Assembly: GCF_946187725.1 (NCBI RefSeq)
Contig: NZ_CAMHSK010000019.1
Span: forward strand, 1-45,611
Source of the DNA: an uncultured Treponema sp.
GTDB taxonomy: Bacteria > Spirochaetota > Spirochaetia > Treponematales > Treponemataceae
Direction: 5' to 3'
DNA: 45,611 nt
Position numbers and translations under genes: made by a program
Shown: positions 8,649 through 17,217 of the stretch, one piece after another
Numbering within the stretch: the stretch's first letter is position 1
Layout of the letters: the number at the start of each line of letters is the position of its first letter
Notes under the pieces: model-generated
The model's input: the letters and a program-made list of their open reading frames with translations, nothing else
Told to the model about the DNA's origin: nothing
Database searches by the model: none

Positions 8649-9638
8649 ATGGCACAATTAACTGGCACTGTATTAAGCGGCAGCAACAATGTTTTTGAAA
8701 TCGAATGTGACGATTCAGATGACGACGGTAATCACATAAAACGGCTTTGTTCTTTTAAAAGCAAAAGACTTAAACTGGACACTAAATATTACAACCCTCT
8801 TGCCCCCGGCGACCGTGTAATGATTGAAATTGAAGACGAGTCCGACGAAAAGGGGCAGATTCTTTCGCTTTGCCCACGCAAAAATGCTTTTATCCGCTGG
8901 AATGTAAAAGGCCGTGCCCCGCAGCTTTTGGCCGCAAATCTTGACTACATAATTCTTGTAACAACACCTGGTGAACCTGAATTCAGGCCCCGCTTCATAG
9001 ACAGGGAACTTGTTCAGGCAGAATACCAGAATCTCACGCCAATCATAGTTGTAAACAAATACGACCTTCCCGAAGCACAGGATCCTGATTTTCAAAATAT
9101 GCTTTCAATCTGGGAAGAACTCGGTTACAAGGTGCTTCGTATTTCAGCAAAAACCGGAGAAGGATTGACCGAGCTTGCAGAGCTGATTACAGGAAAACTC
9201 AGTGCACTCGTCGGGCAATCAGGAATCGGAAAATCATCACTTGTAAATGTACTTGATAATTCATGTGTCTTAAAAACAGGCAGTCTGAGTCAAAAATACG
9301 GTAAAGGCTGTCACACCACAACAAAAGGCACACTCATGCACATTCACCTGAACGAATCGATTGTGGGCGGTCAGCAGAATGTATACGCTTCAATCATTGA
9401 CACTCCTGGAGTGCGAAGATTCGTACTGAACGACATTGAAGCAGAAAATCTTGCGCTTTATTTCCGTGAAATGGAGCCTCTTGTCGGAAAATGCAAATTC
9501 GGCACGAACTGCCGTCACGAACGGGAACCAGGCTGCAAAATTCTCGAAGCCGTTCAGTCAGGTGTAATCAGTGAAGAGCGATTCGAAAGCTGGCAGCGAA
9601 TCAGGGAAGAAATACGCACAGGAAGCTGGGAAGACTAA
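8649..9638 (+). CDS. rsgA: Ribosome small-subunit-dependent GTPase A
   Basis: A 329-residue circularly permuted GTPase that acts in late 30S ribosome maturation. An N-terminal OB-fold (about 1-85) is followed by GTPase motifs in the permuted order G4 (NKYD, 136-139), G1 (GQSGIGKSS, 189-197), then G3 (DTPG, about 250). The C-terminal zinc finger CKFGTNCRHEREPGC is intact. It is divergently transcribed from the zinc-ribbon/mre operon. The mRNA appears leaderless. Length is ordinary for the family. Confidence 0.96.
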   Translation: MAQLTGTVLSGSNNVFEIECDDSDDDGNHIKRLCSFKSKRLKLDTKYYNPLAPGDRVMIEIEDESDEKGQILSLCPRKNAFIRWNVKGRAPQLLAANLDYIILVTTPGEPEFRPRFIDRELVQAEYQNLTPIIVVNKYDLPEAQDPDFQNMLSIWEELGYKVLRISAKTGEGLTELAELITGKLSALVGQSGIGKSSLVNVLDNSCVLKTGSLSQKYGKGCHTTTKGTLMHIHLNESIVGGQQNVYASIIDTPGVRRFVLNDIEAENLALYFREMEPLVGKCKFGTNCRHEREPGCKILEAVQSGVISEERFESWQRIREEIRTGSWED

Positions 9639-9670
9639 AATAATAAAATCTCCCCTTACCCCCGCTATTC

Positions 9671-11401
9671 TTAAAATTTCAGAAGATTAATGTTAAGTGC
9701 TGCGGCAACCTCAAAGCCGAAAGCTTTTTCGCCCTGCTGGTTATTGTGATTAAAGATAGCCACAAATGACGGCTGTACCGTAAATTTTATGGCTTCAGTG
9801 GCCTGCCAGATACCACGCACAGAAAGTCTGTTAACGAATTCCGGAGTACCGCTCGGAGAAAATGCATCACGAAGCTCTTCCCAGTTAGACTGATTTTCAT
9901 TATCCGGGTACGCCCAGTTCTTCAAATACTCATTGTCGATTCGATTTCCATCTTTATCATACCAGTTTGGATTCATGTCAAAAGCAGTCTTCTGGCCGCC
10001 CCAGCGATGCTTGTCTTTGTTCAGTTTTTTGAACACATTAGTGCCGCTCTGCTCTCCCCGTGCCATGTAGAGATAAATGAAATCAACCGACCATTTTTCT
10101 GAAACCTCATAGCCTGCTGAAAGCGTGCAGGAAATCGTGTCAGGACCAAAAGGAGAACCAATCCATTCATAGAAAATCGCCTTATCACCCATGTTCTCGC
10201 TATAAGTACGAACCATTGACCAGTTCGGACTTTCCTTTATGTAAAGGTATGGATCAGCCCAGCTTCCTTCAAGAGCGAAATGCCATCTGCCTCTGCCATG
10301 AGGAACATAAGTTTCGTTTCCAAGCTGCGCACCAAGACCGTTCGGTGTAGGACTGTCTCCATAATTTGAAGTCTCGTACGGGGTCTGATACTGAGTCATG
10401 GCAAAAGTGCCGTAAAATCTTGAATATTTAACTGGGGTAAACTGCAAATTAATTCCGAAGTAATCACAGGTATGCGATTCCGGGTCAGACTCTTCAGGCT
10501 CATATTCGCGCCATGCCGCAATTCCATGAAAAATCATCCAGGGATTCATATAGCGAAGCTCCATCGGAGCGTTCACGAGAAGGCCCTCAACAAATGTAAT
10601 CTGAAATTTCTTGAAAAAGCGTGCATCAAGCTGATGATGATACATGTATTTATCAACATTGAACTGAGAAATGCCGCCGGTATATTTGAATGAAGGCGAA
10701 TACAACTCAAGCTGGGCATAAGATACTCCAGTGAGATAATCTGACCAGATCATTGAACCTGTAAGAGTGCGTCCAACAGAACGACAGCCCTTACCAATCT
10801 GAAAGCCGAGGCCTGTCTTTTCGGTGAACATAAGCCCGCTCGAAAAATAGCCGTTGTCAGGGAAATTGATGTCAAAATCGTCCGGAGAGTAAAGGATATT
10901 GGTGTAATTGTCATTGCGTAGTGAAGCACCCTTATTCTGTGCAAGAATTACATCCATTTTCATGGTGACATAATCACCGCAACCAATCGTTGCAGGAAGG
11001 TCAATCATAGGTTCCCGATTATAGCGGTCATAAACCCATTCAAGGTCATCATTCGTTTTGTAAAAACCAGAGAAATTCAGAGAAGGCTCAAAACCAACAA
11101 AAAGAATGTCTGAATTCACGATTTTTAAAGGCTCTTCTGCAAGATAGCGTTCTATTCTGTCATAGTCCGCACGGGCAGACTCGCTCAATGAGTCATAATC
11201 GATTTCATCAAGATAAAGCTGAATCTGTTTGACAGTGACGGGAGCAGTTCCTGAAAAATTCAGAATTCCAGCTTCCAGAGAAATTGCGGTAAGCGAATCA
11301 TAAATCCAGTGACCGCTTTCTACGAGCTCCTGTGCGCCGCGTGCAAAAACTGAAAATTGAAAGGCAAAAACTGACAATACTAAAGCAAAATACTTTTTCA
11401 T
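9671..11401 (-). CDS. Outer-membrane beta-barrel protein, possibly Wzi-like
   Basis: A 576-residue protein with an N-terminal signal peptide (MKKYFALVLSVFAFQFSVFA). A short helical segment follows, then a long aromatic-rich region with alternating polarity and a C-terminal Phe, the pattern of an outer-membrane beta-barrel. The overall layout (ESGHWIYDSLTAISLEAGI near the start, then barrel) resembles capsule-assembly Wzi-type proteins. That family assignment is a guess from pattern. It lies downstream of a GC-rich intergenic island and a glycosyltransferase gene, compatible with a surface-glycan role. ATG 11401 has AGGAG 12-13 nt upstream. Confidence 0.6.
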   Translation of the reverse strand: MKKYFALVLSVFAFQFSVFARGAQELVESGHWIYDSLTAISLEAGILNFSGTAPVTVKQIQLYLDEIDYDSLSESARADYDRIERYLAEEPLKIVNSDILFVGFEPSLNFSGFYKTNDDLEWVYDRYNREPMIDLPATIGCGDYVTMKMDVILAQNKGASLRNDNYTNILYSPDDFDINFPDNGYFSSGLMFTEKTGLGFQIGKGCRSVGRTLTGSMIWSDYLTGVSYAQLELYSPSFKYTGGISQFNVDKYMYHHQLDARFFKKFQITFVEGLLVNAPMELRYMNPWMIFHGIAAWREYEPEESDPESHTCDYFGINLQFTPVKYSRFYGTFAMTQYQTPYETSNYGDSPTPNGLGAQLGNETYVPHGRGRWHFALEGSWADPYLYIKESPNWSMVRTYSENMGDKAIFYEWIGSPFGPDTISCTLSAGYEVSEKWSVDFIYLYMARGEQSGTNVFKKLNKDKHRWGGQKTAFDMNPNWYDKDGNRIDNEYLKNWAYPDNENQSNWEELRDAFSPSGTPEFVNRLSVRGIWQATEAIKFTVQPSFVAIFNHNNQQGEKAFGFEVAAALNINLLKF

Positions 11402-11426
11402 AATACGAAAAAACTCCTATTTATAA

Positions 11427-11521
11427 AGCGTCAGGCTATGGAGTGGTGGCAAAGCCAGTGCGTTAGCACCGAGCGTCAGCGAGCCACGGAACAGCCGGCC
11501 GCGCGAAGCGGGGAGACGCCC
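11427..11521. repeat. GC-rich intergenic island, probable dispersed repeat
   Basis: About 95 bp of markedly higher GC than its surroundings lies between the glycosyltransferase stop and the outer-membrane gene start. It contains several small palindromes (TGGC-AAA-GCCA; GTGC-GTTA-GCAC), repeated GCGTCAG, and the block GCCGGCCGCGCGAAGC. A related block (GCCGGC...CCGCGCCCGAAGC) occurs at 45573-45596. No reading frame or T-tract explains it. Confidence 0.45.
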
Positions 11522-11526
11522 ATATT

Positions 11527-12768
11527 TTAATCATTTACGATTCCAAGATTTTTATCACAGCGGACATGAACCGCACGAACATAACACTCTACGAGGCGAG
11601 GCGTAAGTGCTGATATTTTCCATTTTTCGCCCCATTTTAAAGCTTCCTGAGACTTCTGTTTGCGGAGCTGCTGGTTGTTCAGAAGCTGAAGGACTTTATC
11701 CGCAAAAACCACGGGATTATCTTCAACCATAAAGCCGCCGTGATCCCCCTGCATGACATCGACAGTTCCAAGCTCCCCGATTGCAACAACCGGAATGCCC
11801 GCGAGCATCGCCTCAACAGTAACAAGTCCCTGAGTTTCGGTCTTGCTCGGAAAAACAAAAACCTGAGCCAGCTTATAGAAGTAAACAATGTCATTTGAAG
11901 GAATGTAGCCGGAAAATGCCACAGATTTTGAAAGCCCGCGCTCCTGAGCAAGTTCCTTTAGTTCCTCAAGATAAGGACCGCCGCCGACAAAAAGCAACGC
12001 AGTCTTTGGATTTTTTTTCTGTACCAGCTCGAGCACATCATACAGGAAGGAAAGGTTCTTTTCTTTTACGATTCGGCCGACAAAAAGCAGGATTTTCTTG
12101 CCTTTGATTTGAGGGCATTTTTTTGAAAGTTGCATTGAAATCTGTGTCTGCCTGATTATAGAATACTTTTCGCCACCGTCAGGGATTCCCGTTGGCAGGA
12201 TTTCAGCATTTTTCTGAATTCCGTAGTCATGCACGACAGAGGCAATTTTTTGAGTCGGAGCGATAATTACATCTGCCCGTTTGAGGTAGAATTTTACGAC
12301 GGAACGCCCGATTCGTCTGAGGCTGAGTTCTGGAAGAAAGTTGACATAGTTAATGAGATAATCTTCCCACATTGTATGAAAAGTAAAGACAAAAGGCACT
12401 TTTCGATGCAGGGCATACAAAGCCCCGAAATACCCGATTACCCATTCTGTATTTATATGAATCACATTCGGACGGAACGAATCCATAGCTTTTTTAACGC
12501 GTCGCCATTTGTCAAATTTTGCAATACGGTCTTCTTTTGAAAGAAGCCCCATTGACCAGGAAGGAATTCGAACCACCTTGAAGGGAGAAGACTCATCGCT
12601 TTCTTTTTCGTCAAAAAAAGAACTTTTCTGCTGCTCCTCGGTATATTCGAGGCAGACGATGCAGACTTCATGGCCGAGTTTGGAAAGTTCCGTGGCATAA
12701 GAGTGTACTGAAACTGTAACACCGTTGATTCGCGGATAATACGCGTCGGTGAACATCGCAATTTTCAT
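11527..12768 (-). CDS. GT4-family glycosyltransferase
   Basis: A 413-residue GT-B-fold enzyme that transfers a sugar from a nucleotide donor. The N-terminal motif FTDAYYPRINGVTVSVHSYA is typical of GT4 enzymes that glycosylate diacylglycerol or lipid carriers. The middle shows HFNTEW-like HINTEWVIGY and FTFHTMWEDY; the donor-binding C-terminal domain shows FVGRIVKEKNLSFLYDVL, FPSKTETQGLVTVEAMLAG and the second Glu of the EX7E motif. Closest known roles are processive or single glucosyl transfer to membrane lipid in spirochaetes and Gram-positives. The exact acceptor cannot be read from sequence. No Shine-Dalgarno is obvious at ATG 12768; TATACA (12786-12781) lies 12 nt upstream. Confidence 0.85.
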   Translation of the reverse strand: MKIAMFTDAYYPRINGVTVSVHSYATELSKLGHEVCIVCLEYTEEQQKSSFFDEKESDESSPFKVVRIPSWSMGLLSKEDRIAKFDKWRRVKKAMDSFRPNVIHINTEWVIGYFGALYALHRKVPFVFTFHTMWEDYLINYVNFLPELSLRRIGRSVVKFYLKRADVIIAPTQKIASVVHDYGIQKNAEILPTGIPDGGEKYSIIRQTQISMQLSKKCPQIKGKKILLFVGRIVKEKNLSFLYDVLELVQKKNPKTALLFVGGGPYLEELKELAQERGLSKSVAFSGYIPSNDIVYFYKLAQVFVFPSKTETQGLVTVEAMLAGIPVVAIGELGTVDVMQGDHGGFMVEDNPVVFADKVLQLLNNQQLRKQKSQEALKWGEKWKISALTPRLVECYVRAVHVRCDKNLGIVND

Positions 12769-12873
12769 ACAAAAGGGAATTGTATAGAAATGAAAGATTT
12801 TAGGGAAGTGCTGAGTAACTGATTGAATTACCAGCCCCGTACGGAAATTTCAGCTTTACGAACAGGACGGATT

Positions 12874-14871
12874 TTACTTTGACTTACGCTTCTTTTTGGG
12901 CACGGTGATTGAATAGGTAATGTTTTTTTCGATTTCCTTGCCTGCCATCAGCTCAATGTTCCAGCAAAGCGAAGCCACGAAAGAATTGCCCGAAATTGTC
13001 GGCACATCGCTTCCAACAGAAGGTCTTCGGAAAATCATCGGCAGACAAACGATATCGCAGATTTCATTTGGTTCATAGCCAAAGAGAATATCATTGGAAG
13101 TATCGGTAATCTGCAGGTAGCTGACTTTTTTGACAGAACGGGGAGACTCCTTTGCATCAATTTCGCCAGCCTCGTCGTTTGAGACAAGCTCAACCTTGTA
13201 GGAATTTGCCTTTACCGAAGAAAAATCCGTCTGAGCGTAGCTTGATTCCACAACAAAAACGCCCTTCAAGTCAAAAGGACTGTCATTTTTGAGAATATAC
13301 TGAACAGTGAGGCTTCCTGACTTGGCGATATATTTTTTTACAAGAGTAACCTTTGCATTGATTGAAGAAAATTCACCAGTTCCCGAAAGTTTTATCTCAT
13401 GACGGTGCGCATCAAAATCTGCCTGCCGGAAAATGGTCTGAGAGAAAATTCCAGAACCTGTAGGCACGCCCTTTTTGTATTCAGCGAATTCCTCAAGTGA
13501 AAAAAGGTGGTCAACAAAAAGACCACGCTGGTACTTGTCGTCAACCTTGTCAAACTGCTTGATGCGGCTCGGCGAATCGGCATAATTACCCGTGTTGTGG
13601 ATTATGTCAAGCTCCGAAATTTGAGCGCCATGCAGTGAAATACAGGCATTGTACTGCTTCATCGCGCAGATATACTCATTGAAACCATCGCCGTTATAAT
13701 CATAGCTGGATACAGTCTCATTGAAAGCGTCTTTCTGTGCGTCACGAACAAGCTTTTCGGCCTCAGTCAGGTTGCGGTAGGCATGCTGACGGACGGCATT
13801 ATTTGCAAAAACACCGTTCGGATCACAGATATAGCCTTCACCGCTCTGCGCAATCCAGAGTTTTTCCCTCGCAATTTTTTTTCTTGCCTTGTCGCCCTTG
13901 CACTGATTAATGAGAAGGGAAATGTAAAGCATACGGTCATAAAGAGCCTTGTTCTGACGGTATGTGAGCAAAAAGTCAAAAATTGAAGCACGGGATGAAT
14001 AATGCTCGACCGATTCTTCATAAGGCTTTCTTGCCCATTTTGCAACATCGGACTGAATGCCCGCCGCAATGTAAGAAGGCACACGAGTCTGCTCGCGATG
14101 AAGATATTCAATAGGAAGCGTTATTTTTACAGAATCAGAAAAATATTCTTTTGCTGTGGCATAAAGCTTTGCAAGCCATTTCGATTCATAAAGCTTTTTA
14201 AACTGATGCTCATCGATTTTTATGGCAACAACGCGCTCATCTGTCAGAATATTGTATGAATCATCCTTTGTAAGATAATTGATTGTATCAAAAAGATTTC
14301 GCAAATACTCCCTTGGTGCGATGAGCATGTTCGGAATAAATTCGCGGCTTACAGGGAGAACGCTGATGCTCTTGCCCTGCTCTGAAAGGAGAAGCGGAAG
14401 ATAACACTGCTTTTCTTTTGGGATAAGAGATGAGTCTAAAAAAAGATATTCCATGCCGCAGGACTGGAAACACGGCACAAGGTTATTGTCCCAGACCGAA
14501 TTGAACACAGTCATGCCGCGAGGCCGTTTACCCACGCAACGACGGCATTCCGCTGTCATCAAATCAATCTGACCGCTTCTGTCCTGAGGAAAAAGCAATG
14601 GAAAAACCGGATTGTAATATCCTGAACCAATGATTTCAGTCTGTTTTTTACCGATAAGTTTTGAAATAAGCTGGGTGAATTCTGAATGCTCTCGATCAAT
14701 CCACGAAACAAGCGGGCCTGAAAAAGAAAGTGAAAAATGACTGTCAGGTTCTTCAAAAAGAAAAGATACCATATTTTTATAGATATTCTGGTACTTTTCT
14801 TCAAATTCTTCATGATGAGAAAGGATAGAGGCTCTTCCTGTTATATAGAAACAGATATTTAAAACTTTCAT
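12874..14871 (-). CDS. GH57-like alpha-glucan protein with altered catalytic site
   Basis: A 665-residue protein related to GH57 4-alpha-glucanotransferases/alpha-amylases (N-terminal (beta/alpha)7 barrel, then the DUF1925/DUF1926-type helical and beta-sandwich domains). The barrel landmarks are recognisable: EIIGSGYYNPVFPLLFPQDR (79-98) and FNSVWDNN (123-130). In active enzymes these read ...YEPIL... and ...ERVW..., with the Glu as nucleophile. Here that position is Asn124, and the Glu of YEP is also Asn (87). The second catalytic Asp may be kept at Asp220 (KIDEH). It may be a non-catalytic glucan-binding or regulatory paralogue, or use changed chemistry. It is a single gene next to a GT4 gene. 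Confidence 0.72.
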   Translation of the reverse strand: MKVLNICFYITGRASILSHHEEFEEKYQNIYKNMVSFLFEEPDSHFSLSFSGPLVSWIDREHSEFTQLISKLIGKKQTEIIGSGYYNPVFPLLFPQDRSGQIDLMTAECRRCVGKRPRGMTVFNSVWDNNLVPCFQSCGMEYLFLDSSLIPKEKQCYLPLLLSEQGKSISVLPVSREFIPNMLIAPREYLRNLFDTINYLTKDDSYNILTDERVVAIKIDEHQFKKLYESKWLAKLYATAKEYFSDSVKITLPIEYLHREQTRVPSYIAAGIQSDVAKWARKPYEESVEHYSSRASIFDFLLTYRQNKALYDRMLYISLLINQCKGDKARKKIAREKLWIAQSGEGYICDPNGVFANNAVRQHAYRNLTEAEKLVRDAQKDAFNETVSSYDYNGDGFNEYICAMKQYNACISLHGAQISELDIIHNTGNYADSPSRIKQFDKVDDKYQRGLFVDHLFSLEEFAEYKKGVPTGSGIFSQTIFRQADFDAHRHEIKLSGTGEFSSINAKVTLVKKYIAKSGSLTVQYILKNDSPFDLKGVFVVESSYAQTDFSSVKANSYKVELVSNDEAGEIDAKESPRSVKKVSYLQITDTSNDILFGYEPNEICDIVCLPMIFRRPSVGSDVPTISGNSFVASLCWNIELMAGKEIEKNITYSITVPKKKRKSK

Positions 14872-14926
14872 ACGGCGAATAAAGATATGAGTTTACTTCA
14901 AAAATGAAACTTTGAAAACAACCCAA

Positions 14927-15475
14927 CTATTCCCCTCTCACCACCTTTAGAAGTTTATAGCAAGCCGACCAAAATTTAAAGTATTTTTTGCTCGTTTCAT
15001 CAGTTTTTTTTGTGCGTGGAACAAGCGATATAATCTTTTTTGGACAATAATCAAGACACTTTCCGCAGCCGTTGCACAAATTTGAAACGACAGCCTTTTT
15101 GTTTCGGATAAAAATCGCCTCCTGCGGGCAGATTTTAACACAGTCACCAAAACCTATGCAGATATTTGGATTCGTGTATTCAGAACCGTAAGTTTCATGG
15201 AAAAGACGGCAGTTTTTTTCACCTTTGTAGAACAGCCTTCTATTAATTTTTTTGTCACCTTCAGTTTCAGCATCATTAATTACAGCAACATTTGAACAGT
15301 CTGTTTTTATGAGTTCCTCTGAAGTATTATCAGGAAAATGCATTTCTGTCGCAAGGGAATCAGTAATGCCTTCGTATTTAAGCTTTAATGCCGGCAGGAA
15401 AAAGCAGAAAAGATAGAAAATAAGAGCAACAATAATCAGAAGCATCAGGAAAAGGAAGAAATATGCAAGAATCAT
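14927..15475 (-). CDS. rnfB: Rnf-type electron-transport complex subunit B (short, divergent)
   Basis: A 182-residue protein with an N-terminal membrane helix (about 3-26) and a C-terminal ferredoxin-like domain. It ends the Rnf-like operon. The second cluster motif CNGCGKCLDYCP is complete. The first reads NICIGFGDCVKICP, which matches RnfB's CLGxGDCVxxCP but lacks the leading Cys. The separate N-terminal four-Cys Fe-S motif found in ordinary RnfB is absent. ATG 15475 overlaps the rnfA stop as ATGA, which sets the start; a longer frame to 15568 lies inside rnfA. In canonical complexes RnfB takes electrons from ferredoxin. Confidence 0.75.
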   Translation of the reverse strand: MILAYFFLFLMLLIIVALIFYLFCFFLPALKLKYEGITDSLATEMHFPDNTSEELIKTDCSNVAVINDAETEGDKKINRRLFYKGEKNCRLFHETYGSEYTNPNICIGFGDCVKICPQEAIFIRNKKAVVSNLCNGCGKCLDYCPKKIISLVPRTKKTDETSKKYFKFWSACYKLLKVVRGE

Positions 15476-16038
15476 TGTGCACCCCCGCCAAGATAAAGAT
15501 TGAACCATGAGACATTGAAGCCGCAGATTGCAACAACAACTACCGCAAGACAGACGAGAAGAACGCAATACATTTTAAGGTCTTCTTCGCCAATATAAAA
15601 ATAAATGCGCTCACGAACACAATGGGAAATGATGAGCATGAGGTAGAATGAAAAAATGCAAATGCAGGAAATTACAACAGCAAATCCTATTGAACTTCCC
15701 TCATTGAGGGCAAGAATCACGGATAAAAGAGGAATTGAAAATTCAACAGGAGACTGCTTTACACCAATACCGATGAAAATTTCCGTGAGGGTTGAGAAAA
15801 GGATGAAAACAAGAGTCGCAATGAAAGGTGCGAGTTCCGTGAGCTGAAGAGGAATCAGAAGCCAGTTCATAAGAAGATAGCTGACCGCAGTCGTTGAACT
15901 TGCAGAAAAAAGAGATTTAAAACATGTAAGTGAAGAGGCAGAGAAAATTTCTTTATGGGAAATCGACTTGTTAATGCCAATTCCGTAAAAAAGTACCGCG
16001 GATGATGAAAAAAGATAGTAAACTATTAAATCAATCAC
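15472..16038 (-). CDS. rnfA: Rnf-type electron-transport complex subunit A (divergent)
   Basis: An integral membrane protein of 188 residues with six predicted helices. Similarity to RnfA is seen in the blocks TTAVSYLLMNWLLIPLQL, LAPFIATLVFILFSTLTEIF and the amphipathic spacing. The two RnfA signatures that carry the Cys ligands of the intramembrane 2Fe-2S cluster (GICPFLG and TTNCAVLG) are replaced by FYGIGIN and LNEGSSIG. The start is placed at GTG 16038, which has AAAGGAC 7 nt upstream; a GTG at 16080 would overlap rnfE and lacks a ribosome site. The assignment rests on gene order and residual similarity. Confidence 0.72.
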   Translation of the reverse strand: MIDLIVYYLFSSSAVLFYGIGINKSISHKEIFSASSLTCFKSLFSASSTTAVSYLLMNWLLIPLQLTELAPFIATLVFILFSTLTEIFIGIGVKQSPVEFSIPLLSVILALNEGSSIGFAVVISCICIFSFYLMLIISHCVRERIYFYIGEEDLKMYCVLLVCLAVVVVAICGFNVSWFNLYLGGGAQ

Positions 16039-16057
16039 TTTATTTGTCCTTTTTTTC

Positions 16058-16711
16058 TTATTTTTCTGATTTAGAATCACTTTTTGAAAGCAAATCTACA
16101 CCCACATTGCTCACAATCTTGATTTTCCTCATGACAAAAATATAAACCGCAAGGAAAATCGCGACAAGACCGAGACTTCCAGGAATCGTTGCAAGGAATA
16201 CGCTTGCCCCGATAGACTGAGGATTGTATGAGAGCGGAATTACTATGATTCTCTTCCATGCAGGAAGGGTGATTGTTCCGTAGCCAAAGACATCCCTGAT
16301 AAAGAAAAAGATAAGCACAAAAATGCTCATAAAGAAAGAATTCTTCATGTTTACAAAGAGATGGTTCTTAAAACCGTGCTCATAATCCAGAAAGAAAAAT
16401 TCGATTATAACCGATGTAAGGGTCGGAAGGAAAAAGCAGAAACCAAGAGTAAGGGCCGCAATCGGACAGATAATCGCAAGAATCTGCTTATACAGAATCG
16501 CAAGGGAAATAATTGCAAGTGAAAGAAGTCCGTTTCGCATACTGGCAATATCCAGACGATGAATGGCATGAAAGAAAAGAGTGACCAAAGCCATCTGAAT
16601 ATTAAATAGAACTACCATGATGATGGAATATGCAAATCGCCCCGGAAAAGGAATCAAAAAAGCGAGATTTGAAGCGATGTAAAAGTACAGTCTTTTGTTA
16701 TTGGTAATCAT
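16058..16711 (-). CDS. rnfE: Rnf-type electron-transport complex subunit E (divergent)
   Basis: A polytopic membrane protein of 217 residues, paralogous to RnfA. The C-terminal RnfE landmark FFIRDVFGYGTITLPAW is present. The canonical GLCPLLAV and VNC(I/A)ILGR segments with the cluster-binding cysteines are not found; the corresponding region reads ICPIAALTLGFCFFLPTLTS and then SVIIEF. The gene overlaps rnfG by ATGA and is followed 19 nt later by rnfA. In normal Rnf complexes RnfA and RnfE form a pseudo-symmetric pair around a 2Fe-2S cluster at the membrane centre. Confidence 0.72.
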   Translation of the reverse strand: MITNNKRLYFYIASNLAFLIPFPGRFAYSIIMVVLFNIQMALVTLFFHAIHRLDIASMRNGLLSLAIISLAILYKQILAIICPIAALTLGFCFFLPTLTSVIIEFFFLDYEHGFKNHLFVNMKNSFFMSIFVLIFFFIRDVFGYGTITLPAWKRIIVIPLSYNPQSIGASVFLATIPGSLGLVAIFLAVYIFVMRKIKIVSNVGVDLLSKSDSKSEK

Positions 16712-17217
16712 TTTCTTGACCTCTCAGGCTTTACAACCACGGTTTTTGCAACAATTTTTGGAATCATATCTTCCCAATACCTAAGCACATTTGTTGAAAG
16801 CTGAAGTTTTACGGTATCAGAAGCCTTTCCGTTATCAATAGCATAGCCCGCAAATGTTACTCCACCACCCTCACGATAAATAAAAACGGCAGGCAAAGGT
16901 CCTACAATTGAAGGAACCCTTACGATAACTCCGTAATATTTACCGGCAACCCGTTCATCCTTTTTGAGCAGACTGTATACTGCCGCACTGGTAGAAAAGC
17001 TGGAATTGAGCTGAAGGGCGTTTGACACAGTGAACTGAGAATCCGAATAAGAATCCAGAACATTCTGAACCTCAAATGCAAGCGAAGCCTTCCATGAATT
17101 GCGAGAGACAAGGGTGAAAACGGCAAGAATCACCGTCATTCCAAAAACCATGCCGAAAATCACTGAAAACTTTAAGAAAGTTCTTTTTCTTTCGTCATCA
17201 ATTACAAACTTACGCAT
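16708..17217 (-). CDS. rnfG: Rnf-type electron-transport complex subunit G, lacking flavinylation motif
   Basis: A 169-residue protein with one N-terminal membrane helix (about 14-38) and a periplasmic domain. It contains the FMN-binding-domain-like stretch GVIVRVPSIVGPLPAVFIYREGG split by its usual turns. Canonical RnfG ends with D(A/G)(I/V)SGAT-x-(S/T), whose Thr carries covalent FMN. Here the corresponding C-terminal region reads SDTVKLQLSTNVLRYW and no SGAT-like sequence exists anywhere in the protein. ATG 17217 behind GGAGGG is chosen over an upstream TTG. It overlaps the end of rnfD by 8 bp. Confidence 0.75.
   Translation of the reverse strand: MRKFVIDDERKRTFLKFSVIFGMVFGMTVILAVFTLVSRNSWKASLAFEVQNVLDSYSDSQFTVSNALQLNSSFSTSAAVYSLLKKDERVAGKYYGVIVRVPSIVGPLPAVFIYREGGGVTFAGYAIDNGKASDTVKLQLSTNVLRYWEDMIPKIVAKTVVVKPERSRK

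Noticed and set aside
15476..15568. Cys-rich N-terminal extension of RnfB (might have been the missing Fe-S domain)
   Set aside because: It lies wholly inside rnfA in another frame, the Cys spacing does not fit a cluster, and ATGA coupling sets the start at 15475.
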